Source: Amycolatopsis echigonensis
GTDB lineage: Bacteria > Actinomycetota > Actinomycetes > Mycobacteriales > Pseudonocardiaceae
Assembly (NCBI RefSeq): GCF_014174495.1
Contig: NZ_JACJHR010000025.1
Location: 47,104 to 111,103 of the forward strand
Reading direction: 5' to 3'
Length of the DNA: 64,000 nucleotides
The notes under the pieces are model-generated. The model did not search any database and was not told the origin of the DNA. It saw only the letters and a list, made by a program, of their open reading frames with translations. Position numbers and translations under genes: made by a program. Position 1 is the stretch's first letter, and every line of letters begins with the position of its first letter. This document shows, piece by piece, positions 52,280-60,748 of this stretch.

Positions 52280-52752
52280 CAGGCCTCCGGCAGCGCGGGC
52301 GGGGTGCCGGTGCGCTCGTAGTCGACCAGCTGCTGCACGCGCCGCACGTGGCGCTCGTCCGGGTCCGGCTCCGCGGCGAGGAACGCCTCGACGATCTCGG
52401 TCGCCTGCTCCTCGGTGTGCATCCGCGCGCCGACGCCCAGCACCTGGGCGTGGTTGTGCTGCCGGGTCAGCTGCGCGGTTTCGACGCTCCAGCCGAGTCC
52501 GGCGCGGATGCCCGGCACCTTGTTCGCGGCGATCTGCTCGCCGTTGCCCGAACCGCCGACGACGATCCCGAGGCTGCCCTCGTCGGCGGCCACGCGGCGC
52601 GCGGTTTCGACGCAGAACGCCGGGTAGTCGTCGGCCGCGTCGTAGACGAACGGACCGATGTCGGTCACCTCGTGCCCCTGTTCGCCGAGGTGGCGGACAA
52701 GGTGGTTCTTCAGCTCGAAACCGGCATGGTCGGATCCCAAGTAGACACGCAC
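52279..52752 (-). CDS. rpiB: Ribose-5-phosphate isomerase B
   Basis: The product is 157 residues, the normal RpiB size. Family marks are YLGSDHAGFELK, the phosphate loop GIVVGGSGNGEQIAANKV and HNHAQVLGVGARM. It interconverts ribose 5-phosphate and ribulose 5-phosphate in the pentose phosphate pathway. In actinobacteria this is often the only Rpi. It is followed directly by the Nei-type gene (4-bp overlap) and is divergent from the comB-like gene. Confidence 0.94.
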   Translation of the reverse strand: MRVYLGSDHAGFELKNHLVRHLGEQGHEVTDIGPFVYDAADDYPAFCVETARRVAADEGSLGIVVGGSGNGEQIAANKVPGIRAGLGWSVETAQLTRQHNHAQVLGVGARMHTEEQATEIVEAFLAAEPDPDERHVRRVQQLVDYERTGTPPALPEA

Positions 52753-52796
52753 AGCGGGAGTGTGCCATCTCGCCGGGGACCCGGCATGCTCCGGGG

Positions 52797-53534
52797 GTGG
52801 ACATCGCAGCGCAGAACGGCGCGGACGTCCGCCTCGAATGGGGCGGCGAAGGGGTCGGGATCCTCGGCCGGGAATGCGCCGTGCTGATCATCGTGGACGT
52901 GCTTTCCTTCAGCACCACAACGGATCTCGTCGTCAGTCGCGGCGGCCGGGTGCTGCCGGTGCGGTGGCGGGACGAACGCGGAATCGCCGAGGCGCGCGGC
53001 GCGGGAGCGGTGATCGCGGGCGAAGAGGAATGGACGCTCCGGCCGTCCGCTGTGACGGAGATCCCGTCCGGCACGCTGCTCGCGCTCCCCTCCCCCAACG
53101 GCGCGACGCTCTGCGCGGCCGCGGCGAAAACCGGCGCGCACGTATTGGCCGGCTGCCTGCGGAATGCGTCCGCGACCGCGGCGAAAGCGAGGGAAATCGC
53201 CGACGGGCAGCCGATCGGCGTGATTCCCGCCGGGGAACGCTGGGGGGTCGACCTGTTCGGAGAAGGCACCGAGTTCGGTCCGCTGCGGCCGTGCGTCGAG
53301 GACCAGCTGGGCGCGGGCGCGATCGTCAGCGCGCTGGCCGGCTCGTGGTCCGCCGAAGCCGCGCTCGCGGCGGCTTCCTACGCGGCCACCGACGTACCGG
53401 CCGCGCTGCACTCCTGCACCTCCGGCCGGGAACTCGCCGCGACCGGCCACGGAAACGACGTAGTTCTCGCCGCACAGCACGACGTCAGCGATAGCGTGGC
53501 GAGGCTGTCGCACGGAATTCTGGAGGGGCGATGA
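52797..53534 (+). CDS. comB: 2-phosphosulfolactate phosphatase-like protein (ComB)
   Basis: The product is 245 residues of the ComB family. Visible segments are IIVDVLSFSTTTDLVVSRGG, LPSPNGATLCAAAAKTGAHV and AGCLRNASATAAKARE. In methanogens ComB acts in coenzyme M synthesis, but actinobacteria lack that pathway and their ComB-like proteins probably act on other substrates. GTG 52797 lies just after GGGGG-type sequence. It overlaps the next gene by four bases (ATGA). Confidence 0.82.
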   Translation: MDIAAQNGADVRLEWGGEGVGILGRECAVLIIVDVLSFSTTTDLVVSRGGRVLPVRWRDERGIAEARGAGAVIAGEEEWTLRPSAVTEIPSGTLLALPSPNGATLCAAAAKTGAHVLAGCLRNASATAAKAREIADGQPIGVIPAGERWGVDLFGEGTEFGPLRPCVEDQLGAGAIVSALAGSWSAEAALAAASYAATDVPAALHSCTSGRELAATGHGNDVVLAAQHDVSDSVARLSHGILEGR

Positions 53535-54322
53535 GCTGGACCGAGGTCGCCGACGGGGTTTTCGCCCGCCGGTACGACGAACTGGACCTCACCACCGGCT
53601 TGGTGCTCGGCCAGGACCGGTGCCTGGTGATCGACACCCGCGGCGACGTCGACCAGGGCGCCGAATTCGCCGCCGCGGTCCGCGAGCTGACCGAGCTGCC
53701 GTGGTCGGTCGTCTATACGCACGCGCATTTCGACCACGCCTTCGGCACCACGCCGTTCCTGCCGTGCGACATCTGGGCTCACCCCGGCTGTCTGCGGGCC
53801 CTGCTGAAAAACGGCGAAACTGACAAACAAAAGTGGGCCGCGCACTACCGCGAAGAGGGCAAGCCGGAAATCGCCGAAGCCATCGAACGCACCGGGCTCA
53901 TGCCGCCGGACCGCCTCGTTCCCGACCGCGCGGAACTCGACCTCGGCGGCCGCACGGTCGCGCTCGTGCACCCTGGGCCCGCGCACACCGACCACGACCT
54001 GGTGGTGCACGTGCCCGACGCGAAAGTCGTCTTCGCGGGCGATGTCGTGGAACACGGCCCGCACGGCTTCACCGCGTACTCGTTCGGCCCGGACGACCAG
54101 CTGGACGCGTGGGCCCGCGCGATGGAGGCACTGCTCGCACTCGAACCGCGCATCGTCGTGCCTGGCCACGGCGACCAGGTGGACGAAGCGTTCGTGCGGA
54201 CGCATCGCGACGGCCTGCTGCGCCTGCACGAGCTGAAGACCGCCCGGGCGTCGCTTGAGGACGCACTGCGGGACTCGCCGTACCCGGAGGACGTCACCAG
54301 GGCGGCGCTCGGGTTCTCGTGA
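53531..54322 (+). CDS. Metallo-beta-lactamase-fold hydrolase
   Basis: The product is 263 residues. The metal motif THAHFDHAFG (His64, His66, Asp68, His69) and a later VFAGDVVEHG and VPGHGDQVDEA supply the remaining ligands. It is a cyclase-like or lactonase-like member with unknown substrate. The start overlaps comB by four bases, so the two are co-transcribed. Its stop codon lies inside the left arm of the terminator that follows. Confidence 0.88.
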   Translation: MSWTEVADGVFARRYDELDLTTGLVLGQDRCLVIDTRGDVDQGAEFAAAVRELTELPWSVVYTHAHFDHAFGTTPFLPCDIWAHPGCLRALLKNGETDKQKWAAHYREEGKPEIAEAIERTGLMPPDRLVPDRAELDLGGRTVALVHPGPAHTDHDLVVHVPDAKVVFAGDVVEHGPHGFTAYSFGPDDQLDAWARAMEALLALEPRIVVPGHGDQVDEAFVRTHRDGLLRLHELKTARASLEDALRDSPYPEDVTRAALGFS

Positions 54323-54357
54323 GTGCTGATCACGGTTAGAACCGTGATCAGCACTCA
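54320..54357. terminator. 18-bp perfect bidirectional terminator
   Basis: TGAGTGCTGATCACGGTT (54320-54337) and its exact complement (54340-54357) are separated by two bases. The left arm begins with the stop codon of the metallo-beta-lactamase gene; the right arm is just upstream (54366) of the end of the DsbA-like gene on the minus strand. The structure serves both convergent genes. Confidence 0.8.
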
Positions 54358-54365
54358 CGACGACG

Positions 54366-54986
54366 TCAGTCGAAGTTCAGGTCCCCGGTCCGGGTGCGCT
54401 TCAGCTCGAAGAAGTCCGGGTAGCTCGCCAACGCGACCGCGCCGTCGAACACCTTCAGCGCGTCCTCGCCCCGCGGGATCGACGACAGCACCGGGCCGAA
54501 GAACGCGGTCCCGTTGACGTGGATAGTCGGCGTGCCGACGTCCATGCCGACCGGGTCCATGCCCTCGTGGTGGCTCTTGCGCAGCGCCTCGTCGTACTCG
54601 GTCGATTCGCCCGCCTCGGCGAGTTCGGCCGACGCTCCGATCGCCGCCAGCGCCTCCTTGATGACGAGCTTGCGGTCCTCGTTGTGCTGGTTGTGGTAGC
54701 GGGTGCCGAACTCGGTGTAGAAGGCGCGCACGGCTTCCTGGCCCTCGTGCTGCGCCAGCGCGGTGGCGACGCGGACCGGCGCCCAGCCCTCGCTCAGCAG
54801 CGCCTTGTACCGCTCGGGCAGGTCTTCGCGGTTTTCGTTGAGCACCGACAGGCTCATCACGCGGAAGGTCAGGTCCAGCTCGCGGTGCTTCTCGACTTCC
54901 AGGATCCACCGCGACGAGATCCACGCGAACGGGCAGATCGGGTCGAAGTAGAAGTCGACCTTGGTGGGCTGGGACGAGTCAGTCAT
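54366..54986 (-). CDS. Rv2466c-like DsbA-family oxidoreductase with CPFA site
   Basis: The product is 206 residues and aligns over its length with the mycothiol-dependent reductase Rv2466c: [20 protein letters not shown] at the N-terminus, then [11 protein letters not shown] and [19 protein letters not shown]. The active site reads CPFA (first Cys at about residue 18), whereas the relative has CPWC, so the second cysteine is missing. A single-Cys mechanism with mycothiol is possible. ATG 54986 gives a typical start; a GTG at 54995 is possible. It is convergent with the metallo-beta-lactamase gene. Confidence 0.85.
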   Translation of the reverse strand: MTDSSQPTKVDFYFDPICPFAWISSRWILEVEKHRELDLTFRVMSLSVLNENREDLPERYKALLSEGWAPVRVATALAQHEGQEAVRAFYTEFGTRYHNQHNEDRKLVIKEALAAIGASAELAEAGESTEYDEALRKSHHEGMDPVGMDVGTPTIHVNGTAFFGPVLSSIPRGEDALKVFDGAVALASYPDFFELKRTRTGDLNFD

Positions 54987-55166
54987 CTTTTTCACGGGCT
55001 CCTCGGCGCGGCTGCTCCCCGGCGCTCGCCGGAGGGCGGGGCGAAACCCCCGCACTGCGGGGCAACGCGGGGAGCCCTCCGCATTGTTCCCTGGTCGCCG
55101 CTTCCGGGCTCGTCATGATTGGATGCTGGACGTCGTGCCCACCGGAACCGAAGACCAGAGGTGCCC

Positions 55167-57734
55167 GTGCCCGCCCCCAACCTGACGCGTGACGAAGCCA
55201 AGCAGCGCTCCGGGCTGCTGGACGTGTCGTCCTACGACATCGAGCTGGACCTCACCGACGGCTCCGGCCGTCCCGGGGAGAAGACGTTCCGCTCCACCAC
55301 CACGGTGCGGTTCTCCAGCAGCCGTCCCGGCGAAGCGTCGTGGATCGACCTCGTCGCCGAAGGGGTCCGCTCCGCCGTGCTGAACGGCGCCGAGCTCGAC
55401 GTCAGCGGCTACACCGAGGAAAAGGGCATCGCGCTGCCCGGCCTTGCCGCGGACAACGAACTCGTCGTCACCGCGGACTGCCGCTACATGAACACCGGCG
55501 AGGGCCTGCACCGGTTCGTCGACCCGGTCGACGACGGCGTGTACCTCTACACCCAGTTCGAAACCGCCGACGCGAAGCGCATGTTCGCCTGCTTCGACCA
55601 GCCGGACCTCAAGTCGGTCTACCGGCTCGCGGTGCGCGCCCCGCGCGACTGGAAGGTCGTGTCCAACGCGCTGGTCGAGAGCGCCGAGGACACCGAGGAC
55701 GGCGCGCGCCGCACGCAGTTCGCCGAATCCGAGCGGATCTCCACCTATCTGGTGGCGCTCGTCGCCGGCCCGTACGCGGAATGGACCGACGAGTTCCGCG
55801 ACGAGCACCGCACCATCCCGCTCGGCATCTACTGCCGCGCGTCGCTCGCCGAGCACATGGACGCCGAGCGGCTGTTCGCCGAAACCAAACAGGGTTTCGC
55901 GTTCTACCACGAGAAATTCGGCACCCCGTACCCGTTCTCCAAGTACGACCAGCTGTTCGTGCCGGAGTTCAACGCGGGCGCGATGGAGAACGCCGGCGCG
56001 GTCACCTTCCTCGAGGACTACGTCTTCCGCAGCCGCGTCACCCGCTACGCCTACGAGCGGCGCGCCGAAACGCTGCTGCACGAGATGGCGCACATGTGGT
56101 TCGGCGACCTGGTCACCATGCGCTGGTGGGACGACCTGTGGCTGAACGAGTCGTTCGCGACCTTCGCGAGCGTGTTCGCCCAGGCCGAGGCGACCGAGTA
56201 CAAGAACGCCTGGACCAGCTTCGCGAACATCGAGAAGTCCTGGGCCTACCGGCAGGACCAGCTGCCCTCGACGCACCCGATCGCGGCCGACATCGTCGAC
56301 CTGCACGCGGTCGAGGTCAACTTCGACGGCATCACCTACGCCAAGGGCGCGAGCGTGCTGAAGCAGCTGGTGTCGTACGTGGGCATCGAGCACTTCCTCG
56401 ACGGCCTCAAGGTGTACTTCGGCAAGCACGCGTGGGGCAACGCCACGCTCGCCGACCTGCTGGCGGCGCTGGAGGAAGCTTCCGGCCGCGACCTCTCGTG
56501 GTGGAGCGCGGAATGGCTGGAGACCACCGGCCTCAACTCGCTCAGCCCGCGCTACGAGGTCGCTGAGGACGGCACCTTCTCGTCGTTCGCCGTCGTGCAG
56601 ACCGGCGCGAAGCCGGGCGCGGGCGAACTGCGCACGCACCGCGTCGCGGTCGGCGTGTACGACGAGGACGGCGACGGCAAGATCGTGCGCACCCGCCGCG
56701 TCGAACTGGACGTCACCGGCGAGCGCACCGACGTGCCGGACCTGGTCGGCCAGGCCGCGGGGAAGCTCGTGCTGGTCAACGACGACGACCTGACCTACTG
56801 CCGGATGCGGCTCGACCCGGCGTCGCTGACCACGCTGATCGACCGGATCGGCGACATCACCGAATCGCTGCCGCGCACGCTCTGCTGGTCGGCCGCGTGG
56901 GAGATGACGCGCGAGGCCGAGCTGAAGGCCCGCGACTTCGTCACCCTGGTGGCGCGCGGAATCCACGCCGAGAGCGAGGTCGGCGTGGTCCAGCGGCTGC
57001 TGCTGCAGGCGCAGACCGCGCTCAACTCCTACGCCAACCAGAAGTGGGCGGCCGAGGAGGGCTGGCCCGCTTTCAGCGGACGGCTGCTGGAGCTGGCCCA
57101 GACCTCGGAAGCGGGGTCGGACCACCAGCTGGCGTTCGTGAACTCGCTGGCCGGGGGCGTGCTCGACGACAAGACCGTGGCCGTGGTCGCGGGCTGGCTC
57201 GACGGGTCCGCGCCGCTGCCGGGGCTGACCGTGGACACCGACCTGCGCTGGCGGCTGCTGGAGGCGCTGGTCGCGCACGGCAAGGCGGGCGAGGCGGAGA
57301 TCAACGCCGAACAGCAGCGCGACGACACCGCGGCCGGCCGGCGCCACGCCGAGCGTGCGCGGGCGCTGCAGCCGACCGCCGAGGCCAAGGCCGACACGTG
57401 GCAGCGGGCGATCTACGACGACGAGATCCCCAACGCGGTGAGCGACGCGTTGATTTCCGGGTTCTCGCACCCAGGGCAGAAGCATCTGCTCGGCGAGTAC
57501 GTCGAGCGGTACTTCGAGGTCATCGACGACGTGTGGGCTCGGCGGTCCAGCGAGCGGGCGCAACCTACGGCGATCGGGTTGTACCCGTCTTGGGCGGTTG
57601 AGGCGGAGACGGTGAACGCTTCGGACGAGTGGCTTGCCGGGGATCACCCGGCGGCGTTGCGGCGGCTGGTTTCGGAGGGGCGTGCGGGGATCGTGCGGGC
57701 GTTGGCTGCTCGGGATTTCGACAGCCAGGCTTGA
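55167..57734 (+). CDS. pepN: Aminopeptidase N (M1)
   Basis: The product is 855 residues, the standard actinobacterial size. The exopeptidase motif GAMEN lies at 271-275 and the zinc motif HEMAH at 305-309, with the third ligand Glu328 in the LNESFA block. The long C-terminal helical ERAP-like part is complete. It removes N-terminal residues from peptides in the cytoplasm. GTG 55167 was preferred over the in-frame GTG 55161 because it matches the common MPAPNLTRDEAK start. It stands alone and is followed by palindromic repeats. Confidence 0.95.
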   Translation: MPAPNLTRDEAKQRSGLLDVSSYDIELDLTDGSGRPGEKTFRSTTTVRFSSSRPGEASWIDLVAEGVRSAVLNGAELDVSGYTEEKGIALPGLAADNELVVTADCRYMNTGEGLHRFVDPVDDGVYLYTQFETADAKRMFACFDQPDLKSVYRLAVRAPRDWKVVSNALVESAEDTEDGARRTQFAESERISTYLVALVAGPYAEWTDEFRDEHRTIPLGIYCRASLAEHMDAERLFAETKQGFAFYHEKFGTPYPFSKYDQLFVPEFNAGAMENAGAVTFLEDYVFRSRVTRYAYERRAETLLHEMAHMWFGDLVTMRWWDDLWLNESFATFASVFAQAEATEYKNAWTSFANIEKSWAYRQDQLPSTHPIAADIVDLHAVEVNFDGITYAKGASVLKQLVSYVGIEHFLDGLKVYFGKHAWGNATLADLLAALEEASGRDLSWWSAEWLETTGLNSLSPRYEVAEDGTFSSFAVVQTGAKPGAGELRTHRVAVGVYDEDGDGKIVRTRRVELDVTGERTDVPDLVGQAAGKLVLVNDDDLTYCRMRLDPASLTTLIDRIGDITESLPRTLCWSAAWEMTREAELKARDFVTLVARGIHAESEVGVVQRLLLQAQTALNSYANQKWAAEEGWPAFSGRLLELAQTSEAGSDHQLAFVNSLAGGVLDDKTVAVVAGWLDGSAPLPGLTVDTDLRWRLLEALVAHGKAGEAEINAEQQRDDTAAGRRHAERARALQPTAEAKADTWQRAIYDDEIPNAVSDALISGFSHPGQKHLLGEYVERYFEVIDDVWARRSSERAQPTAIGLYPSWAVEAETVNASDEWLAGDHPAALRRLVSEGRAGIVRALAARDFDSQA

Positions 57735-57816
57735 GGGTCGCGGTCTGCTCGTCGCCTGGCGGCGACATTGCAGGTGGGTGGTTGCGTGGGGCACCCCGAA
57801 GCCCGACTGTGCTGAC

Positions 57817-57871
57817 GGTTCGGGGGTGCTTGTCAAGGCGGGAAAGATGCCTTGACAAGCACCCCCGAACC
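57817..57871. repeat. 23-bp perfect inverted repeat after pepN
   Basis: Arms 57817-57839 and 57849-57871 are exact reverse complements with a 9-nt loop; the arm core is GGGGGTGCTTGTCAAGGC. It is 80 bp after the pepN stop and could terminate that gene, but the length and the neighbouring repeats suggest a dispersed palindromic element. Confidence 0.7.
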
Positions 57872-57929
57872 GCAGGGAGGCTTCGTATCGGGGTGCGGGG
57901 GCGGGCTGGGCACCTCGCTCGTTGGGGTG

Positions 57930-58120
57930 CATCTGCTGCGGTTTGGCCGGGGGTTAGCGCTCCAAGGTGGCGTTCGGTGCGGCAGATGCGCCCAATGCCG
58001 CAATCGGGCGCATCTCGGCGGCGGGCGAGCTGCGGTTTTGGCCGGGGGCTAGCACTCCACTGTGGCGTTGGGTGCGTGGGTTGCACCGAATGTGTTGTTC
58101 GGTGCGTCTGACGCATCCAA
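57930..58120. repeat. Two diverged copies of an intergenic repeat
   Basis: A segment starting CTGCGGTTTGGCCGGGGG (from 57936) recurs at 58030 as CTGCGGTTTTGGCCGGGGG, and the likeness continues for about 47 bp through a TAGC-GCTCC-type block and GTGGCGTT-GGTGCG. Both copies then run into alternating motifs with GCGCC/TGCG/GCATCC content, including GGTGCGTCTGACGCATCC. No coding signal is seen here, although long frames exist on both strands. From 57735 to 58328 there is no gene. Confidence 0.5.
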
Positions 58121-58203
58121 CGCCGCATTCGGATGCATTCGCCGTGAAGGGGCCCTTGAGGGAATCCAGGTCGGGAACGGGGTTCCTCGCCATCGGCAGA
58201 GGG

Positions 58204-58254
58204 CCGTGAGGGGAACCCTGAGGGAATCTGATTCCGTCAGGGTTCCCCTCACGG
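58204..58254. repeat. Long imperfect-loop palindrome
   Basis: CCGTGAGGGGAACCCTGA (58204-58221) pairs exactly with 58237-58254, and the inner GGAAT/ATTCC pairs too, leaving a 3-nt loop. A related head, CCGTGAAGGGGCCCTTGAGG, lies at 58142-58161. The pair suggests a repeated palindromic element rather than a single terminator. Confidence 0.65.
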
Positions 58255-58328
58255 ACGGTGGGCCGGGGCCTGGAACAGAGAAAGAGCCGTCCCGCGGGGT
58301 GCGGGACGGCCCTGGTGGGTCGTGAAAA

Positions 58329-58811
58329 TCAGTGCTTTGGCGCGGGGCCTGCCTGGTCGCTCAGCATGCGCAGGGCGTTGACCAGGCCGCCGGTCAGGTC
58401 GCCTTCCTTGAAGGAGGCCACCATGCTCGCCACGGCCAGGTTCGCTCCGCGGTCGGGCAGGCGGGCGTGCGAGCGTTCGCCGGTGACGATCTCGATCACG
58501 CGCTGGGCGGGGGAAACCCCGATCAGCACCGCGTTCGACGGGTTCTCGGTGGCGGCGTGCAGCGCTTCCGCGCCGGCCCGGGTGTCTTCGCCCAGGTCGC
58601 CCAGGTAGATGCTGAAGTCGAGGCCGGTCTCGCGCGTCGCGAAGGTCAGGGCCTCGTCCAGGCGCGCGAGCTGCTGCACCGTGAACGGGCTCGTCGGCGC
58701 GGCGGGCTCGTACATCTTCGCCGCGGACAGCCGGCCGCTGTTGGTGATGGCCTCGCCGAACGCCAGGTCCTTCTCCGCGACCGCGGTCTGGGTCAGTTCA
58801 CCACTTGCCAC
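58329..58811 (-). CDS. DUF5130/TPM-domain protein
   Basis: The product is 160 residues. The fold resembles TPM-type domains: FGEAITNSGRLSAAKMYEPA, then LTFATRETGLDFSIYLGDLG and NAVLIGVSPAQRVIEIVTG. In actinobacteria this is the DUF5130 family, of unknown function. The GTG start at 58811 has AGGAGG six bases upstream, better than the longer ATG frame. It overlaps the small membrane protein gene upstream by 14 bp on the same strand, so they form a unit. Confidence 0.8.
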   Translation of the reverse strand: MASGELTQTAVAEKDLAFGEAITNSGRLSAAKMYEPAAPTSPFTVQQLARLDEALTFATRETGLDFSIYLGDLGEDTRAGAEALHAATENPSNAVLIGVSPAQRVIEIVTGERSHARLPDRGANLAVASMVASFKEGDLTGGLVNALRMLSDQAGPAPKH

Positions 58812-59052
58812 GAGCGCCTCCTGCGGCCGTCGAAGCGCCCGAGGGCGCCGCATTCACGTCAACCGCCGGGCCGTGGCCGGCTCCTACGCCGTCCGGGTTG
58901 GCGGTCCACCACATAGCGGGGTACTCCCACGGCTGCCCCGGACGGTACCGCGGCGTCCCCGAGAACTTCTTCCGCAAGGTCGCGGCGCCGACCACGAAGT
59001 AAATGGCCCCGGGGATGACCGCGTAGACCAGGATCGTCTCGACAACGTTCAC
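58798..59052 (-). CDS. Small hypothetical membrane protein
   Basis: The product is 84 residues. One transmembrane helix at the N-terminus (VVETILVYAVIPGAIYFVVG) is followed by a polar tail with WEYPAMWWTANPDGVG and a Gly/Ala/Ser end. The GTG start at 59052 has no clear ribosome site. It overlaps the DUF5130 gene by 14 bp. The arrangement (small membrane protein then DUF5130) may be conserved in actinobacteria. No function known. Confidence 0.6.
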   Translation of the reverse strand: MNVVETILVYAVIPGAIYFVVGAATLRKKFSGTPRYRPGQPWEYPAMWWTANPDGVGAGHGPAVDVNAAPSGASTAAGGARGKW

Positions 59053-59338
59053 GCCGGTGAGCGTATCGGATGCCTCCCGGAGCCACCGCGCGACACCGGC
59101 GACCGGGGGCGACCGTTCGTCGCCGCTGAGGCGCCGTCCGCCGCTTGGCCCGTCGCCGCTGGAACGTTGGGGCGAAGGGCTGCGGGCCGAAAGATGGCAA
59201 CTCGCCGTACAGGCGGCCGTACCGGGCGATAGCGGCTTGTCCGAACCCTGAAATCCTCGTAGCTTTTTCACCTGTACGGGCCTTGCGCCCGCCTCCCCAG
59301 CCCCAGCCCGTCACGCACCGGTCCCAGGAGGACACCTC

Positions 59339-59782
59339 ATGCAGAGCGTCCAGCCCCCCGCTCAGGCGATCACCGAGACCATTTCGTCACCCAGCGAAAC
59401 CGGATTCGTGCCCGGAACGCGGGTCACGTCCGGCACCAGGGTTACGCGCGGCACTCGGGTCACGCGGGGAACCCGGGTCACCGCGGGCACGCGCGTGACA
59501 ATGGGTACCCGGGTGACCATGGGAACTCGAGTCACCAGGGGCACCCGCGTTACCCGCGGGACCCGCGTCACGGCCGGAACTCGCGTCACGATGGGCACCC
59601 GCGTCACGCGGGGAACCCGGGTCACCCGCGGCACGCGGGTCACGGCAGGAACCCGTGTCACCTGCGGTACCCGCGTCACGATGGGCACGCGAGTCACCCG
59701 CGGAACCCGCGTCACGCGCGGCACCCGGGTCACGATGGGCACGCGCGTCACCTGCCAGGCGGACTACAGCCTCGCCGCCTGA
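59339..59782 (+). CDS. Protein of nineteen GTRVTx hexapeptide repeats
   Basis: The product is 147 residues. After a 28-residue leader (MQSVQPPAQAITETISSPSE and a few more) come nineteen uninterrupted hexapeptides GTRVT-X, then a short QADYSLAA end. X follows S-R-R-A-M-M-R-R-A-M-R-R-A-C-M-R-R-M-C. The GTRVT part is invariant although third codon positions vary freely (ACG/ACC/ACT, CGC/CGG/CGA/AGG, GTC/GTT/GTG), so the protein is under selection. AGGAGGACACC precedes ATG 59339. Such short exact repeats suggest a beta-solenoid or a nucleic-acid or surface-binding array. From 59053 to 59338 I see no gene. Confidence 0.75.
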   Translation: MQSVQPPAQAITETISSPSETGFVPGTRVTSGTRVTRGTRVTRGTRVTAGTRVTMGTRVTMGTRVTRGTRVTRGTRVTAGTRVTMGTRVTRGTRVTRGTRVTAGTRVTCGTRVTMGTRVTRGTRVTRGTRVTMGTRVTCQADYSLAA

Positions 59783-59884
59783 GCACCAGCCCAGCACCGG
59801 ACACGAGACGTCGAGCGCGCTCCATCGGCTCGCCCCGGCCGCCGCACCGGCAGCCGGGGCGCCGACGTCTCCGGGTACGGAAGG

Positions 59885-60592
59885 CTAGGCCGCCGACCCG
59901 AGGTACGGCTGCCACAGCGGATCGGCCTCTTTGGAATGCGCCAGCAGCCGCCAGTGCGGACCGTGCGGGGCGCGCGGCACGACGCGCAGCCGCCAGCCGA
60001 TCTCCGACAGGAGCCGGTCGGCCTTGCGGTGATTGCATTTCGCGCAGCAGGCGACGCAGTTGGTCCAGCTGTGCGGACCTCCCTTGCTGCGCGGGACGAC
60101 GTGGTCGATCGTCTCGGCGCGCCCGCCGCAGTAGGCGCAGCGGTGCCGGTCCCGGTGCATCAGCCCGGCCCGGGTGAGCGGCACCTGCGCCCGGTAGGGC
60201 ACCCGCACGTACGTGCTGAGCCGGATCACCGAGGGAACGGGCAGCGACACCGTCGCGGCGTGCAGTTCCACGCCGCCCGGATCGCCGTGGACGACCTCCG
60301 CCTTGCCGCACATGACGAGCACCACCGCGCGCCGCATGGGCACCGCGGTAAGCGGTTCGAAAGTGGCGTTGAGCAGGAGGACCCGGCGCCGCCCCCACGC
60401 CGGGGCGACCGGATCGCGGGCTCTACGCTGTCCGGGCGGACGGGACGCTCCCCCTGGACGGGTCCCCGGCCCGGACGGGACGGAGCCGCCGGATGCGGAC
60501 CCTCCCGGGCAGGCACGCAGGATCGCCTCCGGCGGCAGCTCGGCCATGGCTTGGCCGGCTCCGCCGAGGGGGACGGGTTGTCGGTCTGGCAC
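59885..60592 (-). CDS. HNH endonuclease-domain protein
   Basis: The product is 235 residues. A low-complexity N-terminus (residues 1-65) precedes a domain with LLLNATFEPLTAVPMRRAVV. The HNH nuclease module then follows, with CAYCG, the DHVVPRSKGG catalytic segment and CCAKCNHRKAD, four zinc cysteines in all. This family (often annotated HNH endonuclease) is common in actinobacteria as a single gene, and some members act in DNA repair or phage defence; its substrate is unknown. GTG 60592 follows GGAGGTGG. It is divergent from the MscS gene. Confidence 0.85.
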   Translation of the reverse strand: MPDRQPVPLGGAGQAMAELPPEAILRACPGGSASGGSVPSGPGTRPGGASRPPGQRRARDPVAPAWGRRRVLLLNATFEPLTAVPMRRAVVLVMCGKAEVVHGDPGGVELHAATVSLPVPSVIRLSTYVRVPYRAQVPLTRAGLMHRDRHRCAYCGGRAETIDHVVPRSKGGPHSWTNCVACCAKCNHRKADRLLSEIGWRLRVVPRAPHGPHWRLLAHSKEADPLWQPYLGSAA

Positions 60593-60748
60593 TCGACCAC
60601 CTCCACCGGTGCAGGCATAGTCGACCACACATCAGGGCCCCGGCGCACGCGTGTTCTGTGACGTGTCACATACCCGCGACCCGGCGGCTACCCTGCGGCC
60701 GCTTGCGCGCCGCCGGGACAACCACGCAAGAAGGGACTTCCTCAGCCA

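Noticed and set aside
57629..58209. Open frames within the repeats after pepN
   Set aside because: Codon use and composition look noncoding, frames exist on both strands, and no ribosome site or family match is seen.
59362..59751. Minus-strand frame of TRVPXV repeats opposite the GTRVTx gene
   Set aside because: It arises from the same 18-bp periodicity read in reverse; it has no ribosome site, while the plus strand has AGGAGG and a normal start.
59400..59760. Possible CRISPR array
   Set aside because: The 18-bp units are contiguous, have no unique spacers, and translate into a conserved hexapeptide.
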